Positions 8,449 to 17,103 of a stretch of DNA of 64,000 nucleotides are shown in pieces (within the stretch, counting starts at the first letter, position 1; every line of letters starts with the position of its first letter). The stretch covers positions 248,001-312,000 of the forward strand of contig JAFYHT010000071.1 in assembly GCA_017539025.1 (NCBI GenBank), read 5' to 3'. Origin of the DNA: Erysipelotrichaceae bacterium (GTDB lineage Bacteria; Bacillota_I; Bacilli_A; Erysipelotrichales; Erysipelotrichaceae). The translations under genes and the position numbers were made by a program. Below the pieces are notes generated by a model. The model was not told the origin of the DNA. It saw only the letters and a list, made by a program, of their open reading frames with translations, and searched no databases.

Positions 8449-9137
8449 AAGATTTGTTGACGAATTCCACATTCTTCGGGATCTTCTTAAGTATCGGATC
8501 CTATATGATCGCTTTAGCGATACAGAAGAAATTCAATAAAGGTTTTCTGAATCCTTTACTGATCGCGATCATGATGACGATCGCAGTTATCCTGTTATGT
8601 GATATCGATTATGAAAGCTACAACGCTTCCGCAAAATATCTGAGTTTTCTTTTGACGCCGGCAACAGTCTGTCTGGCGGTTCCTCTGTATGAAAAGATCG
8701 ACCTATTAAAAAAGAATGCCAAGGCGATCTTCATCGGCATATTCTCAGGTGTCATGACAAGCGTCTTATCCATCTATCTGATGTCCAAGATCTTCTCGTT
8801 CACAAAAGAAGAGTTCGTTACCTTCTTACCGAAGTCGATCACGACCGCTATCGGTATGAGTGTTGCGCAGGAACTGGGCGGCTATGTATCGATCGCGGTT
8901 GCGGCGATCATATTGACCGGAGTCTTAGGCAACATGATCTGTGTCAGTGTATTGAAGATCTTCCATATCGATGACAGTATCGCAAAAGGCGTAGCTATCG
9001 GCAGCGCATCCCACGCGATCGGAACTTCAAGAGCGATGCAGATCGGGGAAACGGAAGGAGCGATCTCATCATTGTCGATCGTGACTGCCGGTATCATGAC
9101 AGTCATCCTGGCAAACATCATAGCGGGATTATATTAA
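8445..9137 (+). CDS. lrgB: LrgB family membrane protein
   Basis: A 230-residue membrane protein. The start is the ATG at 8445 overlapping the lrgA stop, with GGAGGG twelve bases upstream; the longer in-frame extension into lrgA is not credible. LrgB signatures are visible: [37 protein letters not shown] and [18 protein letters not shown]. It works with LrgA in the cytoplasmic membrane. Last gene of the operon; a terminator follows. Confidence 0.92.
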   Translation: MKDLLTNSTFFGIFLSIGSYMIALAIQKKFNKGFLNPLLIAIMMTIAVILLCDIDYESYNASAKYLSFLLTPATVCLAVPLYEKIDLLKKNAKAIFIGIFSGVMTSVLSIYLMSKIFSFTKEEFVTFLPKSITTAIGMSVAQELGGYVSIAVAAIILTGVLGNMICVSVLKIFHIDDSIAKGVAIGSASHAIGTSRAMQIGETEGAISSLSIVTAGIMTVILANIIAGLY

Positions 9138-9144
9138 ACAATTG

Positions 9145-9172
9145 AAAGGGACCTGATCGGTCCCTTGAGTTT
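9145..9172. terminator. Bidirectional terminator between lrgB and the M29-like gene
   Basis: AAGGGACC and GGTCCCTT form an 8-bp stem with a 5-base loop, ending two bases before the stop of the convergent gene, with a short T-rich tail. Confidence 0.75.
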
Positions 9173-9173
9173 T

Positions 9174-10145
9174 CTAACAGGCGATCTCGCCTTTTTTCAT
9201 GATGAGTTTTCCATCGGCCGTGATGGTCGGATCGTTGGTCACGATATCGAAGTGACCTGCTGCATCCTGCTTTCCGCCAAGCCCTCTGTTTCTGCCCATG
9301 CCGATATGGAAGGTGTGATAGGCAGATTCGTCTTCGATGTATGATACGCCTCTTGTCTTAGAGATGCGATTGAGTCCGATACCCAGTTCCCCTGCTTTGT
9401 ACATATTGTCGGAGTTGAATGATTCGATATAGTTCATCAGTTTTGTGGCATCGTTGCCTTCACTTTCGGCGGAAACGATCCTGCCGTTTTCAAAGATGAT
9501 CTTGACAGTGTTTTCCACTAATCCGATATATCCGAATGAGGCATCAAGATACAGTACGCCGTTTGTCTTGTCTTCATTTGGCGCAACGAATACTTCAAAG
9601 GAAGAAGAACCGATCAGTCCTTTTCTGGCAGCTCTGCCATTGAAGTATCCCGGGTTCCTGCCTTCGATGTCAAAGGTCATATCGGTGCCTTTTTCTGTCG
9701 TGATGTGGACTTTCTTTTTGTTTTTCATGACGTCGATGATCCTTTTGGCGTCTCTGTAAGTAGTCCTGGTATCCATCTGGATGAAGTCGTTTTCCAGTAA
9801 CGAAGTACCATCCGAACAGGATAATGGAAGAGATAAAAATCTTGCGCCGTGTTTCACGGCGGTTTTGATCGCGTTGGTCGTGATGAATGAAAAATCAGTC
9901 GCACCGATGATGACGTTCTCCTTGCAGAAGATATCGGTCATGTTTTCAATGACCTCGCCTTTCTGTACGAGCTGTGAATTTAATATGGTTGTTTTTAATA
10001 CCGCATCTGCCCCATATGCCCAGCGGGAGATCGCATCCGCTTCTTTGAGATGAGTCTCGTCCGTGATGAAATGGATCAGCTCGTCTTTCTCTACGTCGAG
10101 CCAGTCGTGCAGAATGATGGATACTCCTTTATCGATGTTGATCAT
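9174..10145 (-). CDS. Aminopeptidase of the M29-like (aminopeptidase T) superfamily
   Basis: A 323-residue protein resembling the compact relatives of M29 aminopeptidases. The C-terminal half carries the expected metal ligands in order: a Glu in AGELGIGLN, His residues in DESAYHTFHIGMGRN, and GHFDIV. The N-terminal half (DEVIGATDFSFITT-type strand patterns) is the less conserved lobe. It probably acts in the cytosol on short peptides; some relatives in this superfamily are ring-cleaving dioxygenases, so the peptidase label is not certain. It is a single gene with a weak ribosome site. Confidence 0.75.
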   Translation of the reverse strand: MINIDKGVSIILHDWLDVEKDELIHFITDETHLKEADAISRWAYGADAVLKTTILNSQLVQKGEVIENMTDIFCKENVIIGATDFSFITTNAIKTAVKHGARFLSLPLSCSDGTSLLENDFIQMDTRTTYRDAKRIIDVMKNKKKVHITTEKGTDMTFDIEGRNPGYFNGRAARKGLIGSSSFEVFVAPNEDKTNGVLYLDASFGYIGLVENTVKIIFENGRIVSAESEGNDATKLMNYIESFNSDNMYKAGELGIGLNRISKTRGVSYIEDESAYHTFHIGMGRNRGLGGKQDAAGHFDIVTNDPTITADGKLIMKKGEIAC

Positions 10146-10197
10146 AAGCCTGTCATCTTCTTCCTATGTTAAAATAATACAATGAAAAAGGGGGTGA

Positions 10198-10593
10198 ATG
10201 AAAATGAAACGCATATTGCCTGAATATGATTTTTCAAAACCGATAAAGCTTCTTCAATATAAACGACCGAAATTCGATATCGTATTTTATTCAGCCGCAC
10301 TCAGCGTGATCATGTTGGCTGTGATCTGGCTGATCTTTATCCATGATGGAAAATTCAAGATCGATTTCGTGTTGTGGAGAGTACTGGTATCCATCCCTTT
10401 GATCATGATCGCTTACTGGTTAAGAGAACTTCTGGATGAACTCAGGATCTATCCGCCTAAGCTCATGAAGAAACACGTCTGGTCTTTAAAAGAGCTGATG
10501 GAAATGACGGGAAAAAACGAAAACGATACGAAGAGGATCATGTCTCATGTCTTCGAATCCTGTTTTGAAGTAGATCAGAAGAACATTTATTAA
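10198..10593 (+). CDS. Small membrane protein of unknown function
   Basis: A 131-residue protein with two membrane segments (about residues 29-49 and 60-80) and a basic C-terminal cytoplasmic tail (PPKLMKKHVWSLKELMEMTGK). AAGGGGGTG precedes ATG codons at 10198 and 10204; either may start it. The tail could be a small helical domain. I do not recognise a family, and the strong terminator downstream isolates it. Confidence 0.7.
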   Translation: MKMKRILPEYDFSKPIKLLQYKRPKFDIVFYSAALSVIMLAVIWLIFIHDGKFKIDFVLWRVLVSIPLIMIAYWLRELLDELRIYPPKLMKKHVWSLKELMEMTGKNENDTKRIMSHVFESCFEVDQKNIY

Positions 10594-10622
10594 ATACTGT
10601 TACAAATTTACTGAAAATGTTT

Positions 10623-10658
10623 ACATGCTTGTGTAATTATTTGCAAGCATGTTTTTTT
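10623..10658 (+). terminator. Strong terminator upstream of the DUF969 operon
   Basis: ACATGCTTG and CAAGCATGT form a perfect 9-bp stem with a 12-base loop followed by TTTTTTT. A TATAAT box for the next operon begins four bases later at 10662. Confidence 0.85.
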
Positions 10659-10696
10659 GTTATATAATTAAGAGTACTGAAAGGGGATTAAATATT

Positions 10697-11386
10697 ATGC
10701 TAATCAGATTAATTGGTGTAGCTATCGTTGTACTCGGATTAGTCCTTAAGTTCGATACGATCGCTACTGTTGTCCTCGCCGGTCTTGTTACCGGTCTGGT
10801 CGGCGGTATGAGTATCATGGATATTTTAACAACTTTAGGTAACTCGTTCGTCTCACAGAGAACTGCTACACTCTTCGTTCTGACCTTGCCTGCGATCGGT
10901 ATCTGTGAAAGATACGGTCTGAAGGAAAAGGCTATCGACTTCATCAGAAGCATCAAGTCCGCAACTGCCGGCAGAGTTATCATCGTTTATGAACTGATCA
11001 GAACTCTGGCTGCTGCCTTCTCTATCAGATTAGGTGGCCATCCGCAGTTCGTACGTCCGGTCGTCGTTCCGATGGCTGAAGGTGCTGCTGTTGCCAAGTA
11101 CGGTGAGATCACAGATGATATGCAGGACATCATCAGAGGCGGTTCCGCAGGTGCTGAAAACTATGGTAACTTCTTTGCTCAGAACTGCTTCATGGGTTCT
11201 TCAGGAACACTGCTGATCGCCGGCTTCTTATCTGAAACATTAGGTTTAGGTGAGACAGGTGCAATCGCATTACAGGTTGCGAAATGGTCGATCCCGGTCG
11301 CTGTCATTTCTGTTGTCCTGGGTATTGCCAGAAACCTCTGGCTCGACAAGCAGCTTGACGCTGCCGCAAAAGGAGGTAACAAATAA
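10697..11386 (+). CDS. DUF969 family membrane protein
   Basis: A 229-residue integral membrane protein of the DUF969 family, start ATG at 10697 after GAAAGGGG. It has about six hydrophobic segments and the conserved run SIRLGGHPQFVRPVVVPMAEG near residue 110. It overlaps the DUF979 gene by one base, and the two are nearly always paired and probably form one transporter. The third gene, pyroglutamyl peptidase, suggests that the substrate is a pyroglutamyl peptide or 5-oxoproline (inference). Codons favour GGT, GCT and GTT, as in highly expressed genes. Confidence 0.9.
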   Translation: MLIRLIGVAIVVLGLVLKFDTIATVVLAGLVTGLVGGMSIMDILTTLGNSFVSQRTATLFVLTLPAIGICERYGLKEKAIDFIRSIKSATAGRVIIVYELIRTLAAAFSIRLGGHPQFVRPVVVPMAEGAAVAKYGEITDDMQDIIRGGSAGAENYGNFFAQNCFMGSSGTLLIAGFLSETLGLGETGAIALQVAKWSIPVAVISVVLGIARNLWLDKQLDAAAKGGNK

Positions 11387-12327
11387 TGACTGCTGCTCAG
11401 ATTTTAGGTGAAGTTTTCTACTGCGTTATCGGTTTAGTCTTCATCCTTGTCGGTGTCAAGGCATTAAAGGATGACGGCTGTTCAAAGAAAGTAACGACTT
11501 CTGCGTTCTGGTTCCTGCTTGCCTTCACATTCATTTGCGGACCATGGGTCCCGAAATGGCTGGTTGGTGCTGCGATCGTCGTCATGGCTTGTCTGACAGC
11601 TGTTAAAGGTGTCGTACAGAGCAAGAACGATGTTCCGGATCCTGTAGAAGTACGCAGACATGCGGATGAACTGGGTTACAAGATCTTTATCCCGGCTCTG
11701 TGCATCGCTGTTGTCGCTGTTGTCGGTGCAACTCTTGGTTCCAAAGTCGCATCATTAAAGTGGCTGACTGCCAACAACGCAATCGGTCTCTCCGGTGTCG
11801 TTGCGCTGATCGCTGTACTGTTACTGACAGGTGCGTCTCCAAAGTATGCTGCTGTTGATGGCGCAAGACTGATGGATAACGTTTCTACAACAGGTATCCT
11901 TCCGCAGCTGCTGTCTGCCTTAGGTGCACTGTTCACAGCTGCCGGTGTCGGTGATGCTGTTTCTCACTACGTATCAATGGTCGTTCCTGAGAACAACATT
12001 CTGATCGCCTGCTTCGTATACTGCTTAGGTATGGCTCTGTTCACGATGATCATGGGTAACGGTTTCGCTGCCTTCACAGTCATCATGACCGGTATCGGTG
12101 TTCCTTTCCTGATCAATCAGGGTGCTGACCCGATCGTTGTCGGTGCTTTAGGTCTGACTGCTGCATACTGCGGCACTCTGTGCACACCGATGGCTGCCAA
12201 CTTCAACATCGTTCCGGCCGCTTTGCTGGAAACCAAAAACAAATATTCAGTCATCAAGTCTCAGGTCCCATTTGCGGTCTGCATGCTTCTGACTCACGTA
12301 GTCCTTCTGCTCGTCTTTGCGTTCTAA
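11386..12327 (+). CDS. DUF979 family membrane protein
   Basis: A 313-residue membrane protein, the standard partner of DUF969, with nine or ten hydrophobic segments. It has glycine-rich turns such as GNGFAAFTVIMTGIGVPF and ends with AAYCGTLCTPMAANFNIVPAALLE, a permease-like re-entrant pattern. AGGAGG sits directly before the ATG, inside the end of the upstream gene. It is predicted to form a transport complex with DUF969 and to supply substrate to the Pcp peptidase ten bases downstream. Confidence 0.9.
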   Translation: MTAAQILGEVFYCVIGLVFILVGVKALKDDGCSKKVTTSAFWFLLAFTFICGPWVPKWLVGAAIVVMACLTAVKGVVQSKNDVPDPVEVRRHADELGYKIFIPALCIAVVAVVGATLGSKVASLKWLTANNAIGLSGVVALIAVLLLTGASPKYAAVDGARLMDNVSTTGILPQLLSALGALFTAAGVGDAVSHYVSMVVPENNILIACFVYCLGMALFTMIMGNGFAAFTVIMTGIGVPFLINQGADPIVVGALGLTAAYCGTLCTPMAANFNIVPAALLETKNKYSVIKSQVPFAVCMLLTHVVLLLVFAF

Positions 12328-12336
12328 GGTAAAGAT

Positions 12337-12948
12337 ATGAAAATATTACTTACCGGATTTGAACCATTTGGCGGCGAGTCTGTCAATCCTGCAAAGGAAG
12401 CTGTCAAGCTCGTCAAAGAAGAGATCAAAGGCGCTCAGATCGTAAAGTGCTATGTACCGGTTGTATTCGGAAAAGCGATCGAAACAGTACACGCTGCAAT
12501 GAAGGAAGAAAATCCTGACGTCGTATTATGCATCGGCCAGGCCGGCGGCAGATATGAAGTCACTCCTGAAAGAGTAGCGATCAACTGTGATGATGGCAGG
12601 ATCCCTGACAACGAAGGCAATCAGCCTGTTGATCAGCCGGTATTCGCAGACGGTGCCAACGCATATTTCTCAACTCTTCCGATCAAGAAGATGGTCGAGT
12701 ATATGAAGAAAGCAAACGTTCCTGCAGCGATCTCAAATACTGCCGGAACATATGTCTGCAACCACCTGATGTATGGCGTACGCTACTACATCGAAAAAGA
12801 ATTCCCGAACACGATCGGTGGATTCATGCATGTACCTTATCTTCATGAACAGGTCATGAATAAGAAAGAGACCGCGTCTCTTTCCAAAGATGATGTAGTC
12901 AAGGCGATCGAAGCTTCTATCGAAGCGATCGTTGACTCGCTGAATTAA
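12337..12948 (+). CDS. pcp: Pyroglutamyl-peptidase I
   Basis: A 203-residue cytosolic cysteine peptidase (family C15) that removes N-terminal pyroglutamate. The N-terminus [10 protein letters not shown] is diagnostic. The catalytic triad is visible: Glu78 in TPERVAIN, Cys141 in [14 protein letters not shown] and His165 in [12 protein letters not shown]. Length matches the family. It ends the DUF969-DUF979-pcp operon and is followed by a clear terminator. Confidence 0.96.
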   Translation: MKILLTGFEPFGGESVNPAKEAVKLVKEEIKGAQIVKCYVPVVFGKAIETVHAAMKEENPDVVLCIGQAGGRYEVTPERVAINCDDGRIPDNEGNQPVDQPVFADGANAYFSTLPIKKMVEYMKKANVPAAISNTAGTYVCNHLMYGVRYYIEKEFPNTIGGFMHVPYLHEQVMNKKETASLSKDDVVKAIEASIEAIVDSLN

Positions 12949-12951
12949 GAC

Positions 12952-12981
12952 AAAGAGCTGTCGCAAGGCAGCTCTTTTCTT
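12952..12981. terminator. Terminator after pcp
   Basis: AAAGAGCTG and CAGCTCTTT pair around a short loop and are followed by a T-rich tail. The stem is symmetric enough to serve the convergent LysR gene as well. Confidence 0.75.
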
Positions 12982-12988
12982 ATGTTCT

Positions 12989-13873
12989 CTACAATTCCAG
13001 ATCTTTATCTGAATAATATTCTTTCAACAGATCAATAAAATATTTCACGGTTTTCCTGTTATCTTCGGCGTGTGTACACAGCACACAATCAAAAGTGACA
13101 TCCGTATCAAAAGGGATCCATGAATATTGCGGATTGCGATCATTCAGGATACCGGGAGATAAAACGATCGCTTCCCCTGTAGCCACAAAGGTCAAAGACG
13201 TGTCATGGTCGTTACTGTTGAAATAGGAAACGGATTTATCTTCAATGATCTCCTGCTGCAGCTTCTTCAAAGGTCCCGGTGATCCTCCGCCGATCATCAG
13301 AGTTCTGCCTGAAAGATCATCCTTGGTGATGATTTTTTTCTTTGACAGCGGATCATCCTGTCGGCATACGAAATAAATATGACTTTTATAGAAATCGTGG
13401 ATCCTGATATCGGGAAGGTGTTTCACGCTATCTTTAAAGGCAAACAGGATATCGGTCTCTCCTTTCAGAAATGGTTCCAGGTGATCGTGGTAATCAAAGA
13501 TCGGTGTGATCGATACCGAAGGCTCCTCTTCGTGAAAGAGGTTGATGATCTCAGGAAGGTGATAGATCGCACTTCTTACAGACATGCCTATCCTGATGTT
13601 GTCTCTGTATCTGACAGAAAAATTCTGTCCCTGTTCGATCGCCCTGTTGAGTTGTGTGTTGATATCCCTGATGGTCGTGATGAACTGTTCTCCGGCCGGT
13701 GTCAGAGTTGCGCCTTTTCCCGATCTGTCAAAGATGCGAAAACCAACTTCGTCCTCAACGGAGTTGATCTGATAAGTCAGAGCCGGTTGAGTGATGTAGA
13801 GATTCTCGGCTGCTCTGTTGAAGTTCTTCGTTCTGGCCAATTCAATGATGGATTCAAAATACTTTGTGTTCAT
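12989..13873 (-). CDS. LysR family transcriptional regulator
   Basis: A 294-residue regulator. The winged HTH fills residues 1-60 (FNRAAENLYITQPALTYQINSVEDEVG), followed by the linker helix and a periplasmic-binding-protein-like effector domain. It is transcribed divergently from the flavodoxin-SDR-MocA operon, the usual arrangement for a LysR regulator and its target. The 98-base gap between them holds an AT-rich inverted repeat at 13907-13926 that could be its site. The effector is unknown. Confidence 0.93.
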   Translation of the reverse strand: MNTKYFESIIELARTKNFNRAAENLYITQPALTYQINSVEDEVGFRIFDRSGKGATLTPAGEQFITTIRDINTQLNRAIEQGQNFSVRYRDNIRIGMSVRSAIYHLPEIINLFHEEEPSVSITPIFDYHDHLEPFLKGETDILFAFKDSVKHLPDIRIHDFYKSHIYFVCRQDDPLSKKKIITKDDLSGRTLMIGGGSPGPLKKLQQEIIEDKSVSYFNSNDHDTSLTFVATGEAIVLSPGILNDRNPQYSWIPFDTDVTFDCVLCTHAEDNRKTVKYFIDLLKEYYSDKDLEL

Positions 13874-13906
13874 AGTATACCTATAAAAATCTTTTATTGA
13901 TTATAT

Positions 13907-13926
13907 AATAATTCAATTAGATTATT
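13907..13926. promoter_or_regulatory. Possible LysR-binding inverted repeat
   Basis: AATAAT and ATTATT are separated by eight bases in the divergent gap between the LysR gene and the flavodoxin operon. The position fits a LysR site, but the sequence is so AT-rich that the symmetry could be chance. Confidence 0.35.
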
Positions 13927-13971
13927 TTGAACAGTTTTTCTACAATAAAACTGTAAGGAAGGTGATCAGAT

Positions 13972-14484
13972 ATGAAAAATTTAGTGATCTATTATTCAAG
14001 AAGCGGTGAAAACTACGTTAATGGAAAAATAACAAAAATCGATAAAGGCAATACGGAATATGTAGCCGAATATATCAGAGATAACTTCGGTGCCGATCTG
14101 TTCAAAGCAGAAACAGTAAAAGAGTATTCAAAAAATTACATGGATTGCATCAGAGAAGCTCAGAAAGAACTGGACAATGACGAAAGGCCTCAGTTGAAGA
14201 AGTATCTGGATGACATTTCAGAATACGACAACATCTTCATTGCCGGACCGTGCTGGTGGGGAACTTACCCGATGGCGATCTTCTCGGCGATCGAAGGCCT
14301 TGATTTTACAGGAAAGAAAGTACTTCCGATCATGACACATGAAGGATCCGGAATGGGACACAGTGAAAGCGATCTGAAAAGAAGGATCAGCGGCGCTGAG
14401 TTTGTAAAAGGCCTAGCCATCCATGGAGCAGATGCCCGAAACAGTGAAAACAAAGTTGTGAAGTGGGTCAAAGACAACATATAA
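13972..14484 (+). CDS. Flavodoxin-like protein (FMN-dependent reductase)
   Basis: A 170-residue flavodoxin-fold protein, starting after AAGGAAGGTG. VIYYSRSGENYVNGKI is the FMN phosphate loop, extended compared with ordinary flavodoxins; IAGPCWWGTYPMAIFSAIE is the second loop. The insert and the WWGTYP motif match the flavodoxin_4-like group seen with aldo/keto reductases. It heads the operon divergent from LysR. The next gene starts 11 bases downstream. Confidence 0.88.
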   Translation: MKNLVIYYSRSGENYVNGKITKIDKGNTEYVAEYIRDNFGADLFKAETVKEYSKNYMDCIREAQKELDNDERPQLKKYLDDISEYDNIFIAGPCWWGTYPMAIFSAIEGLDFTGKKVLPIMTHEGSGMGHSESDLKRRISGAEFVKGLAIHGADARNSENKVVKWVKDNI

Positions 14485-14495
14485 GGAGAACGACG

Positions 14496-15338
14496 ATGAT
14501 ATTTGACAGAAACGATAATAAAGAAGTGATCGCATTATTAGGTGCCGGTGCCATGGGAACGGCTATTGTAAGAAGATTTGCCTCAGGAAGAAAGATCCTC
14601 TTAGGAGATATCTCAGAAGCCAATCTCAAGAAAGTATCTGATGATCTGAGATATAGCGGCATCGATGTGGAAACGATGATCGTCGATGCGCTGGATAAAG
14701 GATCGGTTGAAGCTTTTGCCGACAAAGCAAAGGAACTGGGAGAAGTGAAATACTATGTTCACACAGCAGGAGCTTCTCCTTCGCAGGCTTCCCCTGAACA
14801 TATCCTGAAACTGGATATGGTCGCTACAGGGCATGCGATCGATGCCTTTGGAAAAGTCATGACAAGAGGCGGTGCTGCACTGATCATCTCTTCTCAGACC
14901 GGATATATGCTTCCGATCCCTTATGAGATCGAACAGCAGTTATTAAATACCGCTACCGATGAATTATTGAACAACGAATTCATCAAAGAAAACGCTACAA
15001 ACAGCGGCAAGGCTTATATGATCGCAAAAAGAGTCAATCATCTGCAGGTCATGAAAGCTGCAGCTACTTCTTTTAAGGAAAGAGGAGCCAGGATCAATAC
15101 GATCTCTCCGGGTATCATCGTCACGCCTCTGGCTTATGATGAATTCAATCATCCGGGCAACACTTATCAGGTGATGATCGATCATTCCGCTGTTGAAAGA
15201 ACGGGTTCGATCGATGAGATCGCTGAAGCAGGTGCGTTCTTATTGGGTGAACATGCGGGATTTGTTACAGGTACTGATTTACTGATCGACGGCGGTGTGA
15301 TCGCTGCGATCAGAAGCGGAGCTTACAGACTTCATTAA
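14496..15338 (+). CDS. Short-chain dehydrogenase/reductase
   Basis: A 280-residue SDR oxidoreductase, start ATG 14496 with AAGGAG upstream. GAGAMG (residues 16-21) is the cofactor glycine motif, SSQTGY supplies the serine region, and AYMIAKR supplies the Tyr-x-x-x-Lys pair. The C-terminus TGTDLLIDGGVIAA is standard for SDRs with NAD(P)H. The substrate is unknown. It shares an operon with a flavodoxin and an aldo/keto reductase. Confidence 0.9.
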   Translation: MIFDRNDNKEVIALLGAGAMGTAIVRRFASGRKILLGDISEANLKKVSDDLRYSGIDVETMIVDALDKGSVEAFADKAKELGEVKYYVHTAGASPSQASPEHILKLDMVATGHAIDAFGKVMTRGGAALIISSQTGYMLPIPYEIEQQLLNTATDELLNNEFIKENATNSGKAYMIAKRVNHLQVMKAAATSFKERGARINTISPGIIVTPLAYDEFNHPGNTYQVMIDHSAVERTGSIDEIAEAGAFLLGEHAGFVTGTDLLIDGGVIAAIRSGAYRLH

Positions 15339-15346
15339 GGAAAAAC

Positions 15347-15523
15347 ATGGAATTAAAAGAACTGATAAACAGAACAGAAATCAGAGAACTGGTTGATACC
15401 TTTGCCTATCTGGCCGACATCAAGGATGCGAAGAGCCAGGGAGATCTGTTTGCTGAAGACGGATCACTTCTGTCGGGTGATTTCAATGACTGCACTCTTG
15501 AAAGAACCTGCAGATTGAAATAA
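15347..15523 (+). pseudogene. Truncated SnoaL/NTF2-like protein
   Basis: A 58-residue reading frame with AAGGAAAAAC before the ATG at 15347. Its first 40 residues look like the start of a SnoaL-like protein (IRELVDTFAYLADIKDAKS, then LFAEDGSLLSG). SnoaL proteins run to about 130 residues, but this frame ends soon after, at LERTCRLK. It is probably a remnant left by an internal deletion. A complete NTF2-like protein lies 2.5 kb downstream in the same operon. Confidence 0.6.
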
Positions 15524-15581
15524 GAAGCAATTATTTAAACAGAACAAAATGGACTATAGACAAATATAAAAGGAGATCAAA

Positions 15582-17078
15582 ATGAACAGATTCGGATGGG
15601 CATATATCGGATGCGGCACGATCGCAGAAACGACCGCAAAAGAACTGAACAAAGGCGATTCAAACGAGATCGTTGCGGTATGGAACAGAACGAAGTCCAA
15701 GGCAGAGGCTTTTGTCAAAAAATATGGCGGCAAAGTTTATGATACAGCGGAAGAAGCGATCAATGCGCCGGGAGTAGAAGGCGTATATATTGCGTTGACG
15801 GCCGACAGACATGCAGAATACATGAAACTCTGCATCGACAATCATAAACCGGTTCTTTGTGAAAAACCATTTACAGTAAATCGCAAGGAAGCAGAAGAAG
15901 TCTTATCGCTCGCAAAGAAAGAGGGCGTCTATGTTTCGGAAGCGATGTGGACATGGCACAACGCAACAGCGCTTAAAGTAAAAGAGTGGATCGATTCCGG
16001 AAGGATCGGAACGGTGAAAGAAGTCAAGGCTTCTTACGCCTGGCCGATGCTTCGATTCAGTAAGAATCCCCGCCTGACAACAAACGAAATGATCGGTGGT
16101 GCTTTGATGGATATCGGTATTTATCCGGTCACATATACTTATAAACTGTTTGGCATGCCTCAAAACATGACCTGCGCCGGACGCACAAAGAACGATGTGG
16201 ACCTGGCAGAATACATTCAGATGAAGTATCCGGGATTCAAGGCAGAGATCCGTGTCGCTTTTGATGAAAGAGGCGGCGAATACTACGACATCATCGGCAG
16301 CAAAGGAAAGATCCATGTCCCGATGTTCCATATGGCAAACAGCGCAACATTGAAGACTGACAAAAAAGAGAAGTTTGAAGATAAAACTCTGCTTTATGAT
16401 AAGGAATTTTCAAATGTCGCCCGTGAGATCAGAGAAGGCCTTAATGAAAGCAGGATGATCCCGATGAGGCACACATTGGATGTGATGGAACTTCTGGATG
16501 AATGCCGCAACCAGATGGGTGTCAGATACCCGACGGAAAGACACTTTGAAAAAGAACGTCTGGCAGAAGCGAAGATCAAAGCTGTCAGCCATGTCGGTTT
16601 CAATGTCCGCGATATTGAAAAATCGATAAATTTTTATTGTGATATGCTTGGCTGTACGAAGAAGTTTACATTGACCTATGGTGATATGGTTGCGGATATC
16701 AAGAAAGAGAATAAGGCTCTTGGCAAAAAAGATCCATTGTATCTTTCTGTCCTTGCCAAACAGTCTGATCGCAAGTGGTCGGTCTATCTGCAGCTTCCAG
16801 GCTGCGACAGCTTCATCGAACTGTTTGACCAGATGGGTGTCAAGAAACGCAAAGCTGCCACAAATATGGATATGGGATTCACACACTTCTCGCTTGAGGT
16901 CAACGATATTCAGGCGTTCCGTCAGAACATAATAAATCGCGGAGGAAGAGAATATCTGGATACCGATATCAAGCTGGGATTAGAAAACACCTGGCAGATG
17001 TGGATGCATGATCCGGATGGAAATCTGTTTGAAGTGATGGAGTATACACCGGAAAGCTATCAGGTAACAGGAAACTAA
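15582..17078 (+). CDS. Gfo/Idh/MocA oxidoreductase fused to a VOC (glyoxalase) domain
   Basis: A 498-residue fusion. Residues 1 to about 330 are a Gfo/Idh/MocA dehydrogenase: YIGCGTIAETTAKEL binds NAD(P), CEKPFTVN carries the catalytic Lys of the EKP motif, and DIGIYPVTY lies at the active site. Residues 334-490 form a two-repeat VOC domain that keeps four likely metal ligands: His337, Glu413, His435 and Glu484. GGAG precedes the ATG. The dehydrogenase probably acts on a sugar-like or dihydrodiol substrate and the VOC part would handle the product (inference). Confidence 0.9.
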   Translation: MNRFGWAYIGCGTIAETTAKELNKGDSNEIVAVWNRTKSKAEAFVKKYGGKVYDTAEEAINAPGVEGVYIALTADRHAEYMKLCIDNHKPVLCEKPFTVNRKEAEEVLSLAKKEGVYVSEAMWTWHNATALKVKEWIDSGRIGTVKEVKASYAWPMLRFSKNPRLTTNEMIGGALMDIGIYPVTYTYKLFGMPQNMTCAGRTKNDVDLAEYIQMKYPGFKAEIRVAFDERGGEYYDIIGSKGKIHVPMFHMANSATLKTDKKEKFEDKTLLYDKEFSNVAREIREGLNESRMIPMRHTLDVMELLDECRNQMGVRYPTERHFEKERLAEAKIKAVSHVGFNVRDIEKSINFYCDMLGCTKKFTLTYGDMVADIKKENKALGKKDPLYLSVLAKQSDRKWSVYLQLPGCDSFIELFDQMGVKKRKAATNMDMGFTHFSLEVNDIQAFRQNIINRGGREYLDTDIKLGLENTWQMWMHDPDGNLFEVMEYTPESYQVTGN

Positions 17079-17103
17079 AACAGCGATCTGTTTAGGAGGG
17101 CTT

